NCBI GenBank assembly: GCA_900542615.1
Contig: UQOG01000045.1
Span: 1 to 13,690, forward strand
Direction: 5' to 3'
Source of the DNA: an uncultured Eubacteriales bacterium
GTDB taxonomy: Bacteria; Bacillota; Clostridia; Christensenellales; CAG-138
Length of the DNA stretch: 13,690 nt
Shown here one piece after another: positions 1 through 7,560 of the stretch. Position numbers and translations under genes: made by a program. Each line of letters begins with the position of its first letter. Position 1 is the stretch's first letter. The notes under the pieces were generated by a model, which searched no databases, was not told the origin of the DNA, and saw only the letters and a list, made by a program, of their open reading frames with translations.

Positions 1-47
1 CCTTGCGTAGCAAGGGTTTCCTTGCATAGCTCCCTGGCCGCGCCGTA
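1..47. repeat. Left-edge intergenic sequence with short direct repeats
   Basis: No gene is visible here. The stretch opens with a small inverted repeat (CCTTGC, spacer GTA, GCAAGG at 1-15). CCTTGCGTAGC (1-11) recurs with one change as CCTTGCATAGC (20-30). CATAGCTCCCT (25-35) recurs as the last 11 bases of the window (13680-13690) in the same orientation. It looks like part of an intergenic repeat family that continues outside the window. Confidence 0.45.
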
Positions 48-72
48 GGCGCAAGCCACTTTTTCGACAGCC
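48..72 (-). repeat. 25-base dispersed repeat, left copy
   Basis: This 25-base stretch is the exact reverse complement of 13639-13663. The two copies therefore lie in inverted orientation around the whole locus. The left copy lacks the second arm that makes the right copy a perfect hairpin. Both copies sit directly beside a terminator-like hairpin. The likely explanation is a genome-wide intergenic repeat; nothing marks it as the end of a transposon. Confidence 0.6.
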
Positions 73-110
73 AAAGGCGGCATAGCCCGTGGGCTATGCC
101 GCCTTTTTCT
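73..110 (+). terminator. Intrinsic terminator, convergent with grdD
   Basis: A perfect 16-bp inverted repeat (73-88 and 91-106, 2-base loop) is followed by a run of five T on the plus strand (104-108), the form of a Rho-independent terminator for transcription entering from the left. On the minus strand only three T follow the hairpin. It lies 32 bases beyond the grdD stop, so it probably also ends the glycine reductase operon, but its orientation favours a plus-strand gene outside the window. Confidence 0.7.
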
Positions 111-138
111 TGGTTTGTTCGATTCGGTAAGCTGCAGC

Positions 139-1302
139 TTAGCCGATGTAGCCGCCCTTTTGCAGGATGGGCTTGGCAGCCTCCAGGTTGGCCTCGCTCA
201 CCAGCACGATGGGGCCGGTGCAGCCCATGCCGGACTCGGCGTAGATGTTGTTCTTCCAAAGGAGCTGGACCGCATCCTCCAGATCCATCACCTCGATGCC
301 GGCGATGGCGGCGGTGACCACTTCCTTGGGGGGCGCTTTGACCTCCTCGGCAGCGGCGGCCGCGGGCGCCTTGCGGGATGCCACGCTATCCGCCAGCAGC
401 TTCTTGAGCCCGGCCTTGTTGGCCGCCTCGAACTCCGCCTTGCACACCGCCTGATAGTCCCCCGCTACCAGCTCCGCCGCATAGGTCAACGCCCCTGCGA
501 TGACCCGCGCGCCGCTGGCCCGGGATACGATCATCACCAACCGGTCATAGCCCTCGCCGATGCCGGGGCCATAGCCATAGCCGATGGTCTCATAGCTGCC
601 GCCGGAGGTGCCGGCCGCCAGCATCTTAATGACCACGTTGCCGGTGAGGGAATCCATCACCATGATGTCCGGAGAGCCGGTCAGCACATCGTTGCCCCGC
701 ATGACGCAGCCCCCGTCCGCACGGCCGGAGGTGGCGAACTGGATGGGATAGCCGTTGCTCTGGAGCTGCTTGAGGATGGTCTCGGTCTGCCGGGCGCCGT
801 CGATGTTCAGGATGCCCACGGTGGGGGCTTCCACGCCGCAGGCCTTGGCGGCGATGATGCCATAGATGGCGTTCTTCACCATGCCCTCGATCCGGTCCAC
901 GGAGGAGGTCCCCGTGGTGGTGGCGATGAACATCTCCTTGCCCTTGCCCGGGGTTACGCACCGGCCAACGGTGGACACCCCGATGGGGAAGGGATAATGC
1001 ATGGTGACCGCGCCCTGCACCTGGCCGCTTTCCAGCAGCTCTTCCATTTTCTTATGGCCGGCCTCTTCGTCCGGCACTTCCACGGTGGTAACGCCCTCGT
1101 GATGCAGGGTGCCGATGTAATAGACATCCACCCCCTGCTTGGCGGCCAGCACAGCGCCCTGCATGGCGTTTTCCTCCCCATGCTCGCTGCCCATGCCCGT
1201 CAGGGCGATCTTGGGCCTTCCGCCCATGCGGCCGCTCTCCAGGGCGTCCGCCATGTCCAGGAAGGTCTGGGCGATCATGGTCTTTACTTGGTCTTTTGCC
1301 AT
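139..1302 (-). CDS. grdD: Glycine reductase protein C, subunit GrdD
   Basis: 387 residues. GrdD and GrdC form protein C, which takes the carboxymethyl-selenoether of GrdA and releases acetyl phosphate, later used to make ATP. The main part (about 1-305) belongs to the PlsX/phosphate-acyltransferase-like fold. An Ala/Pro/Lys-rich linker (about 309-328) leads to a short C-terminal region carrying NIYAESGMGCTGP. Its Cys361 aligns by context with the Cys359 described as the acetyl-thioester site in Eubacterium acidaminophilum GrdD (from memory). It is the last gene of the operon, 13 bases after grdC, with GAGGG as a modest ribosome site. The identification is firm; the role of the linker as a flexible arm is inference. 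Confidence 0.95.
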   Translation of the reverse strand: MAKDQVKTMIAQTFLDMADALESGRMGGRPKIALTGMGSEHGEENAMQGAVLAAKQGVDVYYIGTLHHEGVTTVEVPDEEAGHKKMEELLESGQVQGAVTMHYPFPIGVSTVGRCVTPGKGKEMFIATTTGTSSVDRIEGMVKNAIYGIIAAKACGVEAPTVGILNIDGARQTETILKQLQSNGYPIQFATSGRADGGCVMRGNDVLTGSPDIMVMDSLTGNVVIKMLAAGTSGGSYETIGYGYGPGIGEGYDRLVMIVSRASGARVIAGALTYAAELVAGDYQAVCKAEFEAANKAGLKKLLADSVASRKAPAAAAAEEVKAPPKEVVTAAIAGIEVMDLEDAVQLLWKNNIYAESGMGCTGPIVLVSEANLEAAKPILQKGGYIG

Positions 1303-1315
1303 GGCCGCGCCCTCG

Positions 1316-2848
1316 CTATTCCATCATGCTGGCGGCAAAATCCCGCAGGGCTTCCGCGATGAGGCCCTTGATCTCCGCCTTGGACACGCCGCCCTCCTGG
1401 GACTTTGCGCCCTCGTTCTTGCGGACCACAAAGGATACGCCGTCAAACAGATTGGTCATACGGCCCAGGAACAGGCTGCCCTTGCCGATGATCATGGCGG
1501 TGTTTACCTGGCCGGAAAGGATCTCCTCCCGCAGGAAGCCCACATAGGGCACGCCGCTGGGGATATGGCCCTGGGTGGGGGCCCAGCCTACCATGCCGTG
1601 CTCCTGGGCGAAGGTGGCCAGCTTGGCCTTTTCCATATCGCCCTGCTTCACGGCCAGCGCGCCGATCATCTTATAGTTGGAAGCGGGCACGTCGCCGGCG
1701 CCGGCGGGCTTGGTGATATCGGGGTTCTGCATTTCCGCAGCGTACTTGTCGATGTCCGGGATCTTTAAGCCGGCCCGGGCAAGGGGCGCGGCCACCAGGC
1801 CGCCGATGACCGCCTGGGGAGAAGAACCGGTGCCCACCGTATGCCGGCCGATGATCTCGGTATCGATCTCCGGGTTTTCCCCGTCGTTGGCGCTGACCAG
1901 CACGGAGAAGCCGCCCAGCATATCCTCCAGAATGGGCATATCCTTATTGACATGGTCCTTGCCGTTCATGCCCAGCTTCGCGGTGCAGCCGCCTGCGGTG
2001 ACCACCACGTTCTTATAGGTGCCGGCCTTTACCAGGGACGCCGCCGCCACCATGGCATGGGCCGGGCCCGCGCAGAAGCCCCGCATGTCGCTGCCCGTGG
2101 CGGAGGTCAGGCCCGCGATCTCCGCCGCTGCCTTGGCAAAGTTGCCGCCGCCCCGCTGGTTCACGTCGCCGCAAGCCTCTTCGCAGCAGTCGATCACGTA
2201 CTCGATCTCGCTCTTGTCGATGCCGCTGTTCTTCACCACATACAGCAGGGCCAATACGCTGCTGGCCTTGGAAACCAGGTTCTCATGCATCACGTGGGCG
2301 GAAAGGTTCACGTCCACATCGTGGGCACGCTTCACATAGCCCACCAGCTTGCCCTGGAAATACAGGCCCTCCGCGTGCTCCTCGTTGACGAAGTGCTCGA
2401 TCTCCGCCAGCTCCAGGCCCTCATGGACCCGGGCTGCGATGTCCTCGGAAATGACCGGGTTGGCGGTGAACCGGGGCTTCACATCCTCCACAAAGCCCTT
2501 TTCCAGGTGCAGCAAGTCGAATACGTCGCACACCTGCATGAGCATGTAGAATTCATCCTCCGGCATGATCTCGCCGAACTTGCCGTAACGGGGGCCTTCC
2601 GCCAGGGGCTTGTCATACCAGGGTTGGGCGATGGCGCCCAGCTCTGCGGGGGTCATGTTGCCGATATAGGTCTGGTTGGGGGCGTATTTGAGGGCGTCCT
2701 CATAGCTGCGGATATGGTCCGGCAGCTTCACAAGGTATTCGGAATTGGGGTTGACGATGCGCTCGGTGGTTTGGGTAGAGCCATTGTGGATCACCATATC
2801 CGGCGCATGGGCCAGGATATAGCTGGAGCCTTTGATTACGCTATTCAT
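1316..2848 (-). CDS. grdC: Glycine reductase protein C, subunit GrdC
   Basis: 510 residues, the partner of GrdD in protein C, related to the ketoacyl-ACP synthase III/thiolase fold. It helps convert the carboxymethyl group on GrdA to an acetyl thioester and then acetyl phosphate. The N-terminus (MNSVIKGSSYILAHAPDMV) is characteristic of GrdC. RGFCAGPAHA near residue 259 occupies a thiolase-type nucleophile-elbow setting, followed by glycine-rich GGCTAK. An in-frame ATG five codons earlier (2863) exists; I prefer 2848 because GGGAAG sits about 7 bases before it and GrdC proteins usually start this way. A 110-base AT-rich gap with a hairpin separates it from grdA, so its expression could be tuned apart from the upstream genes. 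Confidence 0.95.
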   Translation of the reverse strand: MNSVIKGSSYILAHAPDMVIHNGSTQTTERIVNPNSEYLVKLPDHIRSYEDALKYAPNQTYIGNMTPAELGAIAQPWYDKPLAEGPRYGKFGEIMPEDEFYMLMQVCDVFDLLHLEKGFVEDVKPRFTANPVISEDIAARVHEGLELAEIEHFVNEEHAEGLYFQGKLVGYVKRAHDVDVNLSAHVMHENLVSKASSVLALLYVVKNSGIDKSEIEYVIDCCEEACGDVNQRGGGNFAKAAAEIAGLTSATGSDMRGFCAGPAHAMVAAASLVKAGTYKNVVVTAGGCTAKLGMNGKDHVNKDMPILEDMLGGFSVLVSANDGENPEIDTEIIGRHTVGTGSSPQAVIGGLVAAPLARAGLKIPDIDKYAAEMQNPDITKPAGAGDVPASNYKMIGALAVKQGDMEKAKLATFAQEHGMVGWAPTQGHIPSGVPYVGFLREEILSGQVNTAMIIGKGSLFLGRMTNLFDGVSFVVRKNEGAKSQEGGVSKAEIKGLIAEALRDFAASMME

Positions 2849-2905
2849 AGTTTTTCTTCCCATCCAATATTATTTTTTAGGCGTTTATCTATATGAAAGA
2901 AGTAA

Positions 2906-2942
2906 GGGACGCATCACACATAACAAATGCCTGACACGCCCC
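2906..2942 (-). other. Intercistronic hairpin between grdA and grdC
   Basis: On the minus strand GGGGCGTGTCA (2942-2932) can pair with TGATGCGTCCC (2916-2906) around a 15-base loop: 11 pairs including three or four G-U wobbles. Seven A precede it and a T-rich stretch (TTACTTCTTTC) follows. It could be a partial terminator or an mRNA processing/stabilising element that lowers grdC-grdD relative to grdA. The T-run is interrupted, so full termination is unlikely. Confidence 0.45.
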
Positions 2943-2958
2943 CCTTTTTTTGAAGATC

Positions 2959-3429
2959 TTAATACTTGCAGTATTGCTCACGGATGCTGGTCATTTCGTT
3001 GATAATATCATCAACATCCAGAACCATCTCCATCATGCCGACCTGCTCATCATAAAGATCAGGCGAGACCTCGTTTTTGATCTCGGGCTCGCACACATGG
3101 TAAACCCTGAGTCCCAACTGGACTCCTGTCAACGGACCAGCAAAAGTGGGATCGCCGTTGGTGACCGTCTCAGCGGCCAGACCGGCAGCTTCGCCCTCCG
3201 CAGCGCCCAACACCACTACGATGTTTTCAGGGCCGTATTTTTCGGCGAATTCTTTAACCCGCTTCTGATTTTCCAGGTCCATTGCACCCGCGGCCGTTCA
3301 GACAAAGCACTCGGTCGAGGAGAACACGACCTCAGCGCCCGCGTCCTTTACGCATTCCTCGATAGCCGGGCCAGGGATGCCGTCGCGGTCACCGATGATG
3401 ATGACCTTCTTATCCTTCAGCAAGCTCAT
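2959..3429 (-). CDS. grdA: Glycine reductase selenoprotein A (UGA = Sec44)
   Basis: 156 residues including selenocysteine. GrdA is the small carrier that receives the carboxymethyl group from GrdB on its selenol and hands it to GrdC/GrdD. Reading from ATG at 3429, codon 44 is UGA (3300-3298) within CFVUTAAGAMDLENQ, the hallmark GrdA motif with Cys41 and Sec44. The frame continues without interruption to TAA at 2959. A caller that stops at UGA would report only the downstream part from Met at 3282. AAGGAGG lies 9 bases before the ATG; an in-frame GTG immediately upstream is possible but less well spaced. The gene lies 103 bases after trxA, whose product helps re-reduce GrdA. Length and Sec position fit the family. 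Confidence 0.97.
3273..3300 (-). promoter_or_regulatory. Putative bacterial SECIS element of grdA
   Basis: Starting 10 bases after the U of the UGA, CGGGU (3290-3286) pairs with ACCUG (3278-3274) around the loop GCAAUGG; C3292 could add a pair past a bulged G. A hairpin this close behind a UGA inside the mRNA is the form SelB recognises in bacteria. The stem is short and the fold was made by eye. Confidence 0.6.
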
Positions 3430-3474
3430 CACGATTTTCCTCCTTCCTTTCAAAATTTCGTAGCGCATGACCTA

Positions 3475-3520
3475 TGCCATGGCTGCTATTTAAGAATTTT
3501 ACCACAATGGGTAAAAAACT
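3475..3520 (-). promoter_or_regulatory. Hairpin and possible weak internal promoter before grdA
   Basis: In the 103-base trxA-grdA gap the minus strand has TTTTACC (3516-3510) and GGTAAAA (3503-3497) around a 6-base loop. The same bases contain TGGTAAAAT, an extended -10 type sequence, but no convincing -35 lies 17 bases upstream. It may be an mRNA structure, or a minor promoter giving extra grdA transcript. I see no way to choose by eye. Confidence 0.3.
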
Positions 3521-3532
3521 TACCGGGGAATA

Positions 3533-3850
3533 TTACAGGTACTTCTTGATGAGAGCCTCGATATTTTCGGGGGTCGCATCATCCTTCACGACCTCCTCCA
3601 CCTTTTCGCCGCCTTTAAAGATGGCCATGGTGGGCAATCCCAACACTTTCAGGCTGATGGCCAGCCGGCGGGCCTTGGTGGTATTCAGGGCGCAGAACTT
3701 GATCTTGTCGCCATACTTATCCGCCATCTCATGGACAAAGGGCATCAGCGCCGCACAGGGCACGCAACCATCGCCATAGAAATCTACAAACACAGTGCCT
3801 TCCGCCTGAAGCACTTCCGCTTCAAAGGTATCTTTCGCCAGTTCCAACAT
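3533..3850 (-). CDS. trxA: Thioredoxin of the glycine reductase system
   Basis: 105 residues, a single thioredoxin domain. It passes electrons from TrxB to oxidised GrdA. The redox site is GDGCVPC (Cys29, Cys32), not the usual WCGPC: the Trp is replaced by Gly and the second position is Val. This variant has, as I recall, been described for glycine-reductase-linked thioredoxins such as that of Eubacterium acidaminophilum, so it marks a dedicated protein. The cis-proline segment (GLPTMAIF) is present. AAAGGAG stands about 8 bases before the ATG. It lies 18 bases after trxB and before grdA. Confidence 0.93.
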   Translation of the reverse strand: MLELAKDTFEAEVLQAEGTVFVDFYGDGCVPCAALMPFVHEMADKYGDKIKFCALNTTKARRLAISLKVLGLPTMAIFKGGEKVEEVVKDDATPENIEALIKKYL

Positions 3851-3868
3851 GGTTTTTGTCTCCTTTAC

Positions 3869-4807
3869 TTAAATGCCTTCAATATACTTGTTGGCCTGGG
3901 TGGCGGCGATGGCGCCATCCGCAGCCGCGGTCACTACCTGGCGCAGGCTCTTCACCCGCACGTCGCCGGCGGCGAATACGCCGGGAATGTTGGTATGCAT
4001 ATCCGCATCCGTTACGATATACCCGTGATCCATCTCCACCTTGCCCTCGAACAGCTCGCTGTTGGGCAGGAAGCCGATGAAGCAGAACACACCGAAGGTG
4101 CCGTCATCCTCATCCGCAACGATCTCGGTGAGCTCGCCGGTCTTGACGTTTTTGACCACCATGCTCTCCAGGATGCCGTCGCCCTTGAGCTCTACCACCA
4201 CGCTGTCCCACATGAAGTGCATCTTGGGGTTGGCAAAGGCCTTCTCCTGGATGGACTTGGCTGCGCGCAGCTCGTCCCGGCGATGGATAATGGTAACCTT
4301 GCGGCCGAACTTGGTCAGGTACATGGCCTCTTCCACCGCGCTGTCGCCGCCGCCTACCACGTAGATGTCCAGATCCTGGAAGAACGCGCCGTCGCAGGTG
4401 GCGCAATAGGATACGCCCTTGCCGGTGAGCTCCTTCTCGCCCGGGCAGCCGATGGGCCGGGAATTGGCGCCGGTGGCAATGATGACGGTCTTGGAATAGT
4501 AGTCGCCCTTCTTGCCCTTGAGGTGCTTGATTTCGCCTTCCAGCTCCACCTCTTCAATGGTATCGTAGACCTTCTCCGCGCCAAAATGCTCCGCCTGCTT
4601 GGCCATGCGGCCTACCAGGCTGGGGCCGGTCTCGCCCTCGATGCCGCCGGGATAGTTTTCGATCTCCGCGGTGATGACGATCTGGCCGCCGTCCTTCTGC
4701 TTCTCGATGATCAAGGTGGACAGCCGGGCACGGCCTGCATAGCTTCCGGCGGCGAGCCCCGCAGGGCCCGCGCCGATAATGATTACATCATAGACCTTCT
4801 TATCCAT
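3869..4807 (-). CDS. trxB: Thioredoxin reductase (NADPH-type)
   Basis: 312 residues, the usual length for the low-molecular-weight flavoprotein. FAD-binding GAGPAG (12-17), redox-active CATC (135-138), nucleotide-binding GGGDSA (152-157), HRRDELRA (175-182, a pattern associated with NADPH preference), and FAAGDV near residue 278 for the second FAD contact are all present. It reduces the neighbouring thioredoxin, which feeds GrdA. It sits between grdB and trxA with short gaps (38 and 18 bases), so it is part of the glycine reductase operon, not a housekeeping copy. The ribosome site is ordinary (AGGA, about 5 bases before ATG). Confidence 0.94.
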   Translation of the reverse strand: MDKKVYDVIIIGAGPAGLAAGSYAGRARLSTLIIEKQKDGGQIVITAEIENYPGGIEGETGPSLVGRMAKQAEHFGAEKVYDTIEEVELEGEIKHLKGKKGDYYSKTVIIATGANSRPIGCPGEKELTGKGVSYCATCDGAFFQDLDIYVVGGGDSAVEEAMYLTKFGRKVTIIHRRDELRAAKSIQEKAFANPKMHFMWDSVVVELKGDGILESMVVKNVKTGELTEIVADEDDGTFGVFCFIGFLPNSELFEGKVEMDHGYIVTDADMHTNIPGVFAAGDVRVKSLRQVVTAAADGAIAATQANKYIEGI

Positions 4808-4845
4808 GGATTCCTATTTGTCCTGTCCTTTCCGAAAGGATATTT

Positions 4846-6162
4846 TTAATATTTGACCTCGAAGATGGTCTGGTCATCCACCTCGGTGGAGAGGGCCGTG
4901 AGGGCGGTCTCCAGGATCTTGCGGCGGATGTGCTTTTCCTCCTCCATGGTCAGGGCCGGATTGCCCAGGGGGTGGGGGATGGCGATGGCGGGAACGATCC
5001 GGTTCGCGCCGACCGTCATGGAGATGGGGGTAACTGTGCAAATATGCACAACGGGAATGCCTGCACGCTCGATTTCTTTAACCATCGTTGCACCGCAACG
5101 TGTGCAGGTTCCTCAGGTGGAGGTCAGGATCACGGCCTGAACACCGTCCGCGATGAGCTCCTTGGAGAACTCAGCAGCGAAAGCCTTTGCGCTCTTAACC
5201 GCAGTACCGTTACCAACGGTGGTGTAGAAGTAGCGGTATAGGGATCCGATCTTGCCTTCCTTCTCAAACTCCCGAAGTACGTCTACCGGCAGCACCCGGT
5301 CAGCGTCCTCGTTGGCATAAACGGGATCATAGCCGCCATGAGCGGTAGCATAGGTGTCGCTGGTAAGATCCATTACGCCTTCAATGTCGTACTTGCCATA
5401 ATGGGTGGCGTTGGAGCTTTCGATATGATCCGGGTTGCCCTTAGGTACAATGCCGCCGGAGGTCACCAGAGCGATCTTGGCGTGGGCAATGTCCTTCACA
5501 GCAGGATTGGGGGGCACACGGTCAAAGTCGGGCATGGGATACTCCGTAGTGAAGGGCTTGCCGTTGATCTTGGCGATCAGCATGTTCACAGCCCGCTTGG
5601 CGCCCCGCTCCTTCTCGAACAGGTTCACCCGGATGCCGTTGGGGATATAGCCGTCTTCGCAGGAAGCGCCGACCTTCTCGCCCTTGGCCAGCTTCAGGCC
5701 CAGCTTGGCCATCTTGGGGGCCGCGTCCCGCATACCGGCGGCGCTGTTCTTGGTGGAAATGATGTACACGGAGGCCTTGAACATATCCGCGCCGGGGTTC
5801 TCCACATACATACCGGTGAGGGCGGGAATCTTCAGCTCCTTCTTCACCGCGTCGGTGATGGTGCCGCAGGCTACGCCGTAACGGCCGGCGTTGAAGGCAG
5901 GGCCGGCGATGAACAGATCGGGCTTGGCGGCCTTGATCATATCCAGCACCTCTGCGGTGGCCTTCTCCAGGTTCTCGTTGAAGTAGGAGTCGCCGCAGAT
6001 CACGGTGCCGACGATCTCCGCCTCATCGCCGAAGGCGGCCTTCAGGGCCATGCCGGGGCCCACGACGCCTTCCCGGTATTCGGGCTTGTAATCCGCCATT
6101 TCCTCGCCGCCGATCTGGGCGAAGAACTGGTTGATGTAATGTACAACTCTCAGCTTGCTCAT
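4846..6162 (-). CDS. grdB: Glycine reductase selenoprotein B, subunit GrdB (UGA = Sec350)
   Basis: 438 residues including selenocysteine. GrdB is the substrate-specific protein B subunit whose selenol attacks the glycine bound as a Schiff base to the GrdE pyruvoyl group. Codon 350 is UGA (5115-5113) in STUGTCTRCGATMV, so the catalytic motif is U-G-T-C-T-R-C (UxxCxxC). The frame then continues to TAA at 4846. Naive calling would split it into a 349-residue and a 79-residue piece. The N-terminus MSKLRVVHYINQFF with IGGEE marks the glycine-specific GrdB rather than sarcosine (GrdF) or betaine (GrdH) forms, although paralogue choice rests on recollection. AAGGAGG precedes the ATG. It follows grdE by 15 bases. 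Confidence 0.97.
5086..5115 (-). promoter_or_regulatory. Putative bacterial SECIS element of grdB
   Basis: Twelve bases after the UGA the mRNA reads CGUUGC-GGU-GCAACG (5100-5086), a perfect 6-bp stem with a GGU triloop. The GGU is the seventh codon after UGA, the same spacing as the loop GGU in the Escherichia coli fdhF SECIS as I recall it. This strongly supports selenocysteine insertion rather than termination at this UGA. Confidence 0.8.
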
Positions 6163-6177
6163 GAATAGCCTCCTTCT

Positions 6178-7458
6178 TTAGCGGGCGCTCAGGTAGTTGA
6201 AGCCTACCTCGCTGGTGGCGCCGGTGATGACCTGGATCTCCACGTCGATGGTGCCGTCCTCGTGCTTGTTGTCCGCCCAGCCGCCGGCTACGATGCCAAC
6301 GTACTCTTCGGTGCCGATGACCTTTTCCATCTTGGGCAGGGTAATGACCTGGTTGGCGTTGCCGCCGGTGACCAGGGCATCCGCGGAAGCGTGGGCGTCT
6401 GCCAGGGACTGGGAGGAGCCGTCGCGGCCGGCGTACTCGTCGGTGACGATAACGGTCTTGATGCCCTTTTCGGTGATCTTGCGGCAGTTCATGATCAGGT
6501 CGGTATCCGGGTTGCCGAAGCCTTCCTCGGTGATGATGACCGCATCCAGGCACAGGAACTCGCACAGCTTGGCCGCCCAGTTGGAGGAGCGCTCCTTATC
6601 CGCCAGGTATACGTTCTCGTTGGTGATGACCATAGCGGCAAAGTTGATGTCCTTGCCATGGCGGGCAAAGAGCTCGTGCACGATGGGGTTGTTCTGATGG
6701 ACATAGGTGGGGTTCTTATCGCAGGCAGACACGCAGTTGCCGCTGATGATGGCGCCATCCATGACCTCGGTGGGATAGATGAGGGTAGACAGGGTCTTTT
6801 TGGCGTCTACGCCATATACGTAGGTGTCATGGAGCAAGCCCTGGCTTTGCAGCATCTGCACATAGCCGACCCGGGGCAGATCCGGATACTTGTCCATGCC
6901 TTCCTTGAGGGGCAGGGTCTCAAAGGTCTCGGTTTCATCGGGCGTCAGGCTGCGGGCCAGCTCGCCGATGTACACGGCGGTCTTCAGGCCGGCCATACGC
7001 ACCGCATGTTCATGGTCATGCTGCTTGAGGCCTTCCACAGGCTGAATTACCAGCACCAGGTTGTTGGTCTTGGAGAAGGGCGTATACTGGGCGCCAATGC
7101 CGCTCATGTCGATGATGCCTTCCTGGAAGCCCACGATCTTGCCGGTGGTAACCACCGCCGCGCCCTTGAGCACATGGGTCTTGCCGCTGCCCACGGTCTC
7201 CACCTTGGAGATCACGCCGGGGAACATGCCGCCGGGGCCTTCTACCTTTACACGGGGTTCGATCACGTCCTTTACAGGCGTAATCCGCACGTTTTCACCG
7301 GGGCGCGCTACGTCCACCTCAACGGATGCGATCTGCTCGTCTTCCAATACGAGCTTCTTCACCGCTTCGGCGTCAACGTACAGAACGCCGTTCTCAACTT
7401 TGGATTCTGCTGCCAGCTGAATGTCGTGGATATGGATATATCCGAGTTCCAATTTCAA
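6178..7458 (-). CDS. grdE: Glycine reductase proprotein GrdE (pyruvoyl subunit of protein B)
   Basis: 426 residues. GrdE is made as a proprotein that cleaves itself between Asn and Cys. The new N-terminal Cys becomes a pyruvoyl group that binds the amino group of glycine, and the two fragments join GrdB in protein B. The site is ISGNCVSACDKNP with Asn241-Cys242, the position reported for the family as I recall. The start codon is TTG (7458-7456), chosen because AGAGGAGG ends 9 bases before it and the protein then begins MKLELGYIHIHDIQL, the normal GrdE start; no better ATG is nearby. It follows grdX by 102 bases and precedes grdB by 15. Stop at 6178. Confidence 0.95.
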   Translation of the reverse strand: MKLELGYIHIHDIQLAAESKVENGVLYVDAEAVKKLVLEDEQIASVEVDVARPGENVRITPVKDVIEPRVKVEGPGGMFPGVISKVETVGSGKTHVLKGAAVVTTGKIVGFQEGIIDMSGIGAQYTPFSKTNNLVLVIQPVEGLKQHDHEHAVRMAGLKTAVYIGELARSLTPDETETFETLPLKEGMDKYPDLPRVGYVQMLQSQGLLHDTYVYGVDAKKTLSTLIYPTEVMDGAIISGNCVSACDKNPTYVHQNNPIVHELFARHGKDINFAAMVITNENVYLADKERSSNWAAKLCEFLCLDAVIITEEGFGNPDTDLIMNCRKITEKGIKTVIVTDEYAGRDGSSQSLADAHASADALVTGGNANQVITLPKMEKVIGTEEYVGIVAGGWADNKHEDGTIDVEIQVITGATSEVGFNYLSAR

Positions 7459-7560
7459 CTTGAGACACCTCCTCTAATTACTGGTTCCTGGTTGGTTCGA
7501 CCACCATTTATATTTAATCTAAATGATTAACGGGGTTTTTATCCGGGCTTTTGACCAGGC

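Noticed and set aside
115..1362. Long plus-strand ORF of 415 residues
   Set aside because: It is a His/Gly/Ala-rich antisense shadow of the GC-rich grdD gene and has no ribosome site. The same applies to other long plus-strand frames over grdC, trxB, grdB, grdE and selB.
2959..3282. A 107-residue protein starting MDLENQKRV
   Set aside because: This is the part of GrdA after Sec44; the Met is the one in the TAAGAMDLENQ motif and has no ribosome site of its own.
5113..6162. A truncated grdB plus a separate 79-residue ORF, or a pseudogene
   Set aside because: The only stop is UGA inside the known UxxCxxC motif with a hairpin behind it, and sel genes are next door. It is a selenocysteine codon.
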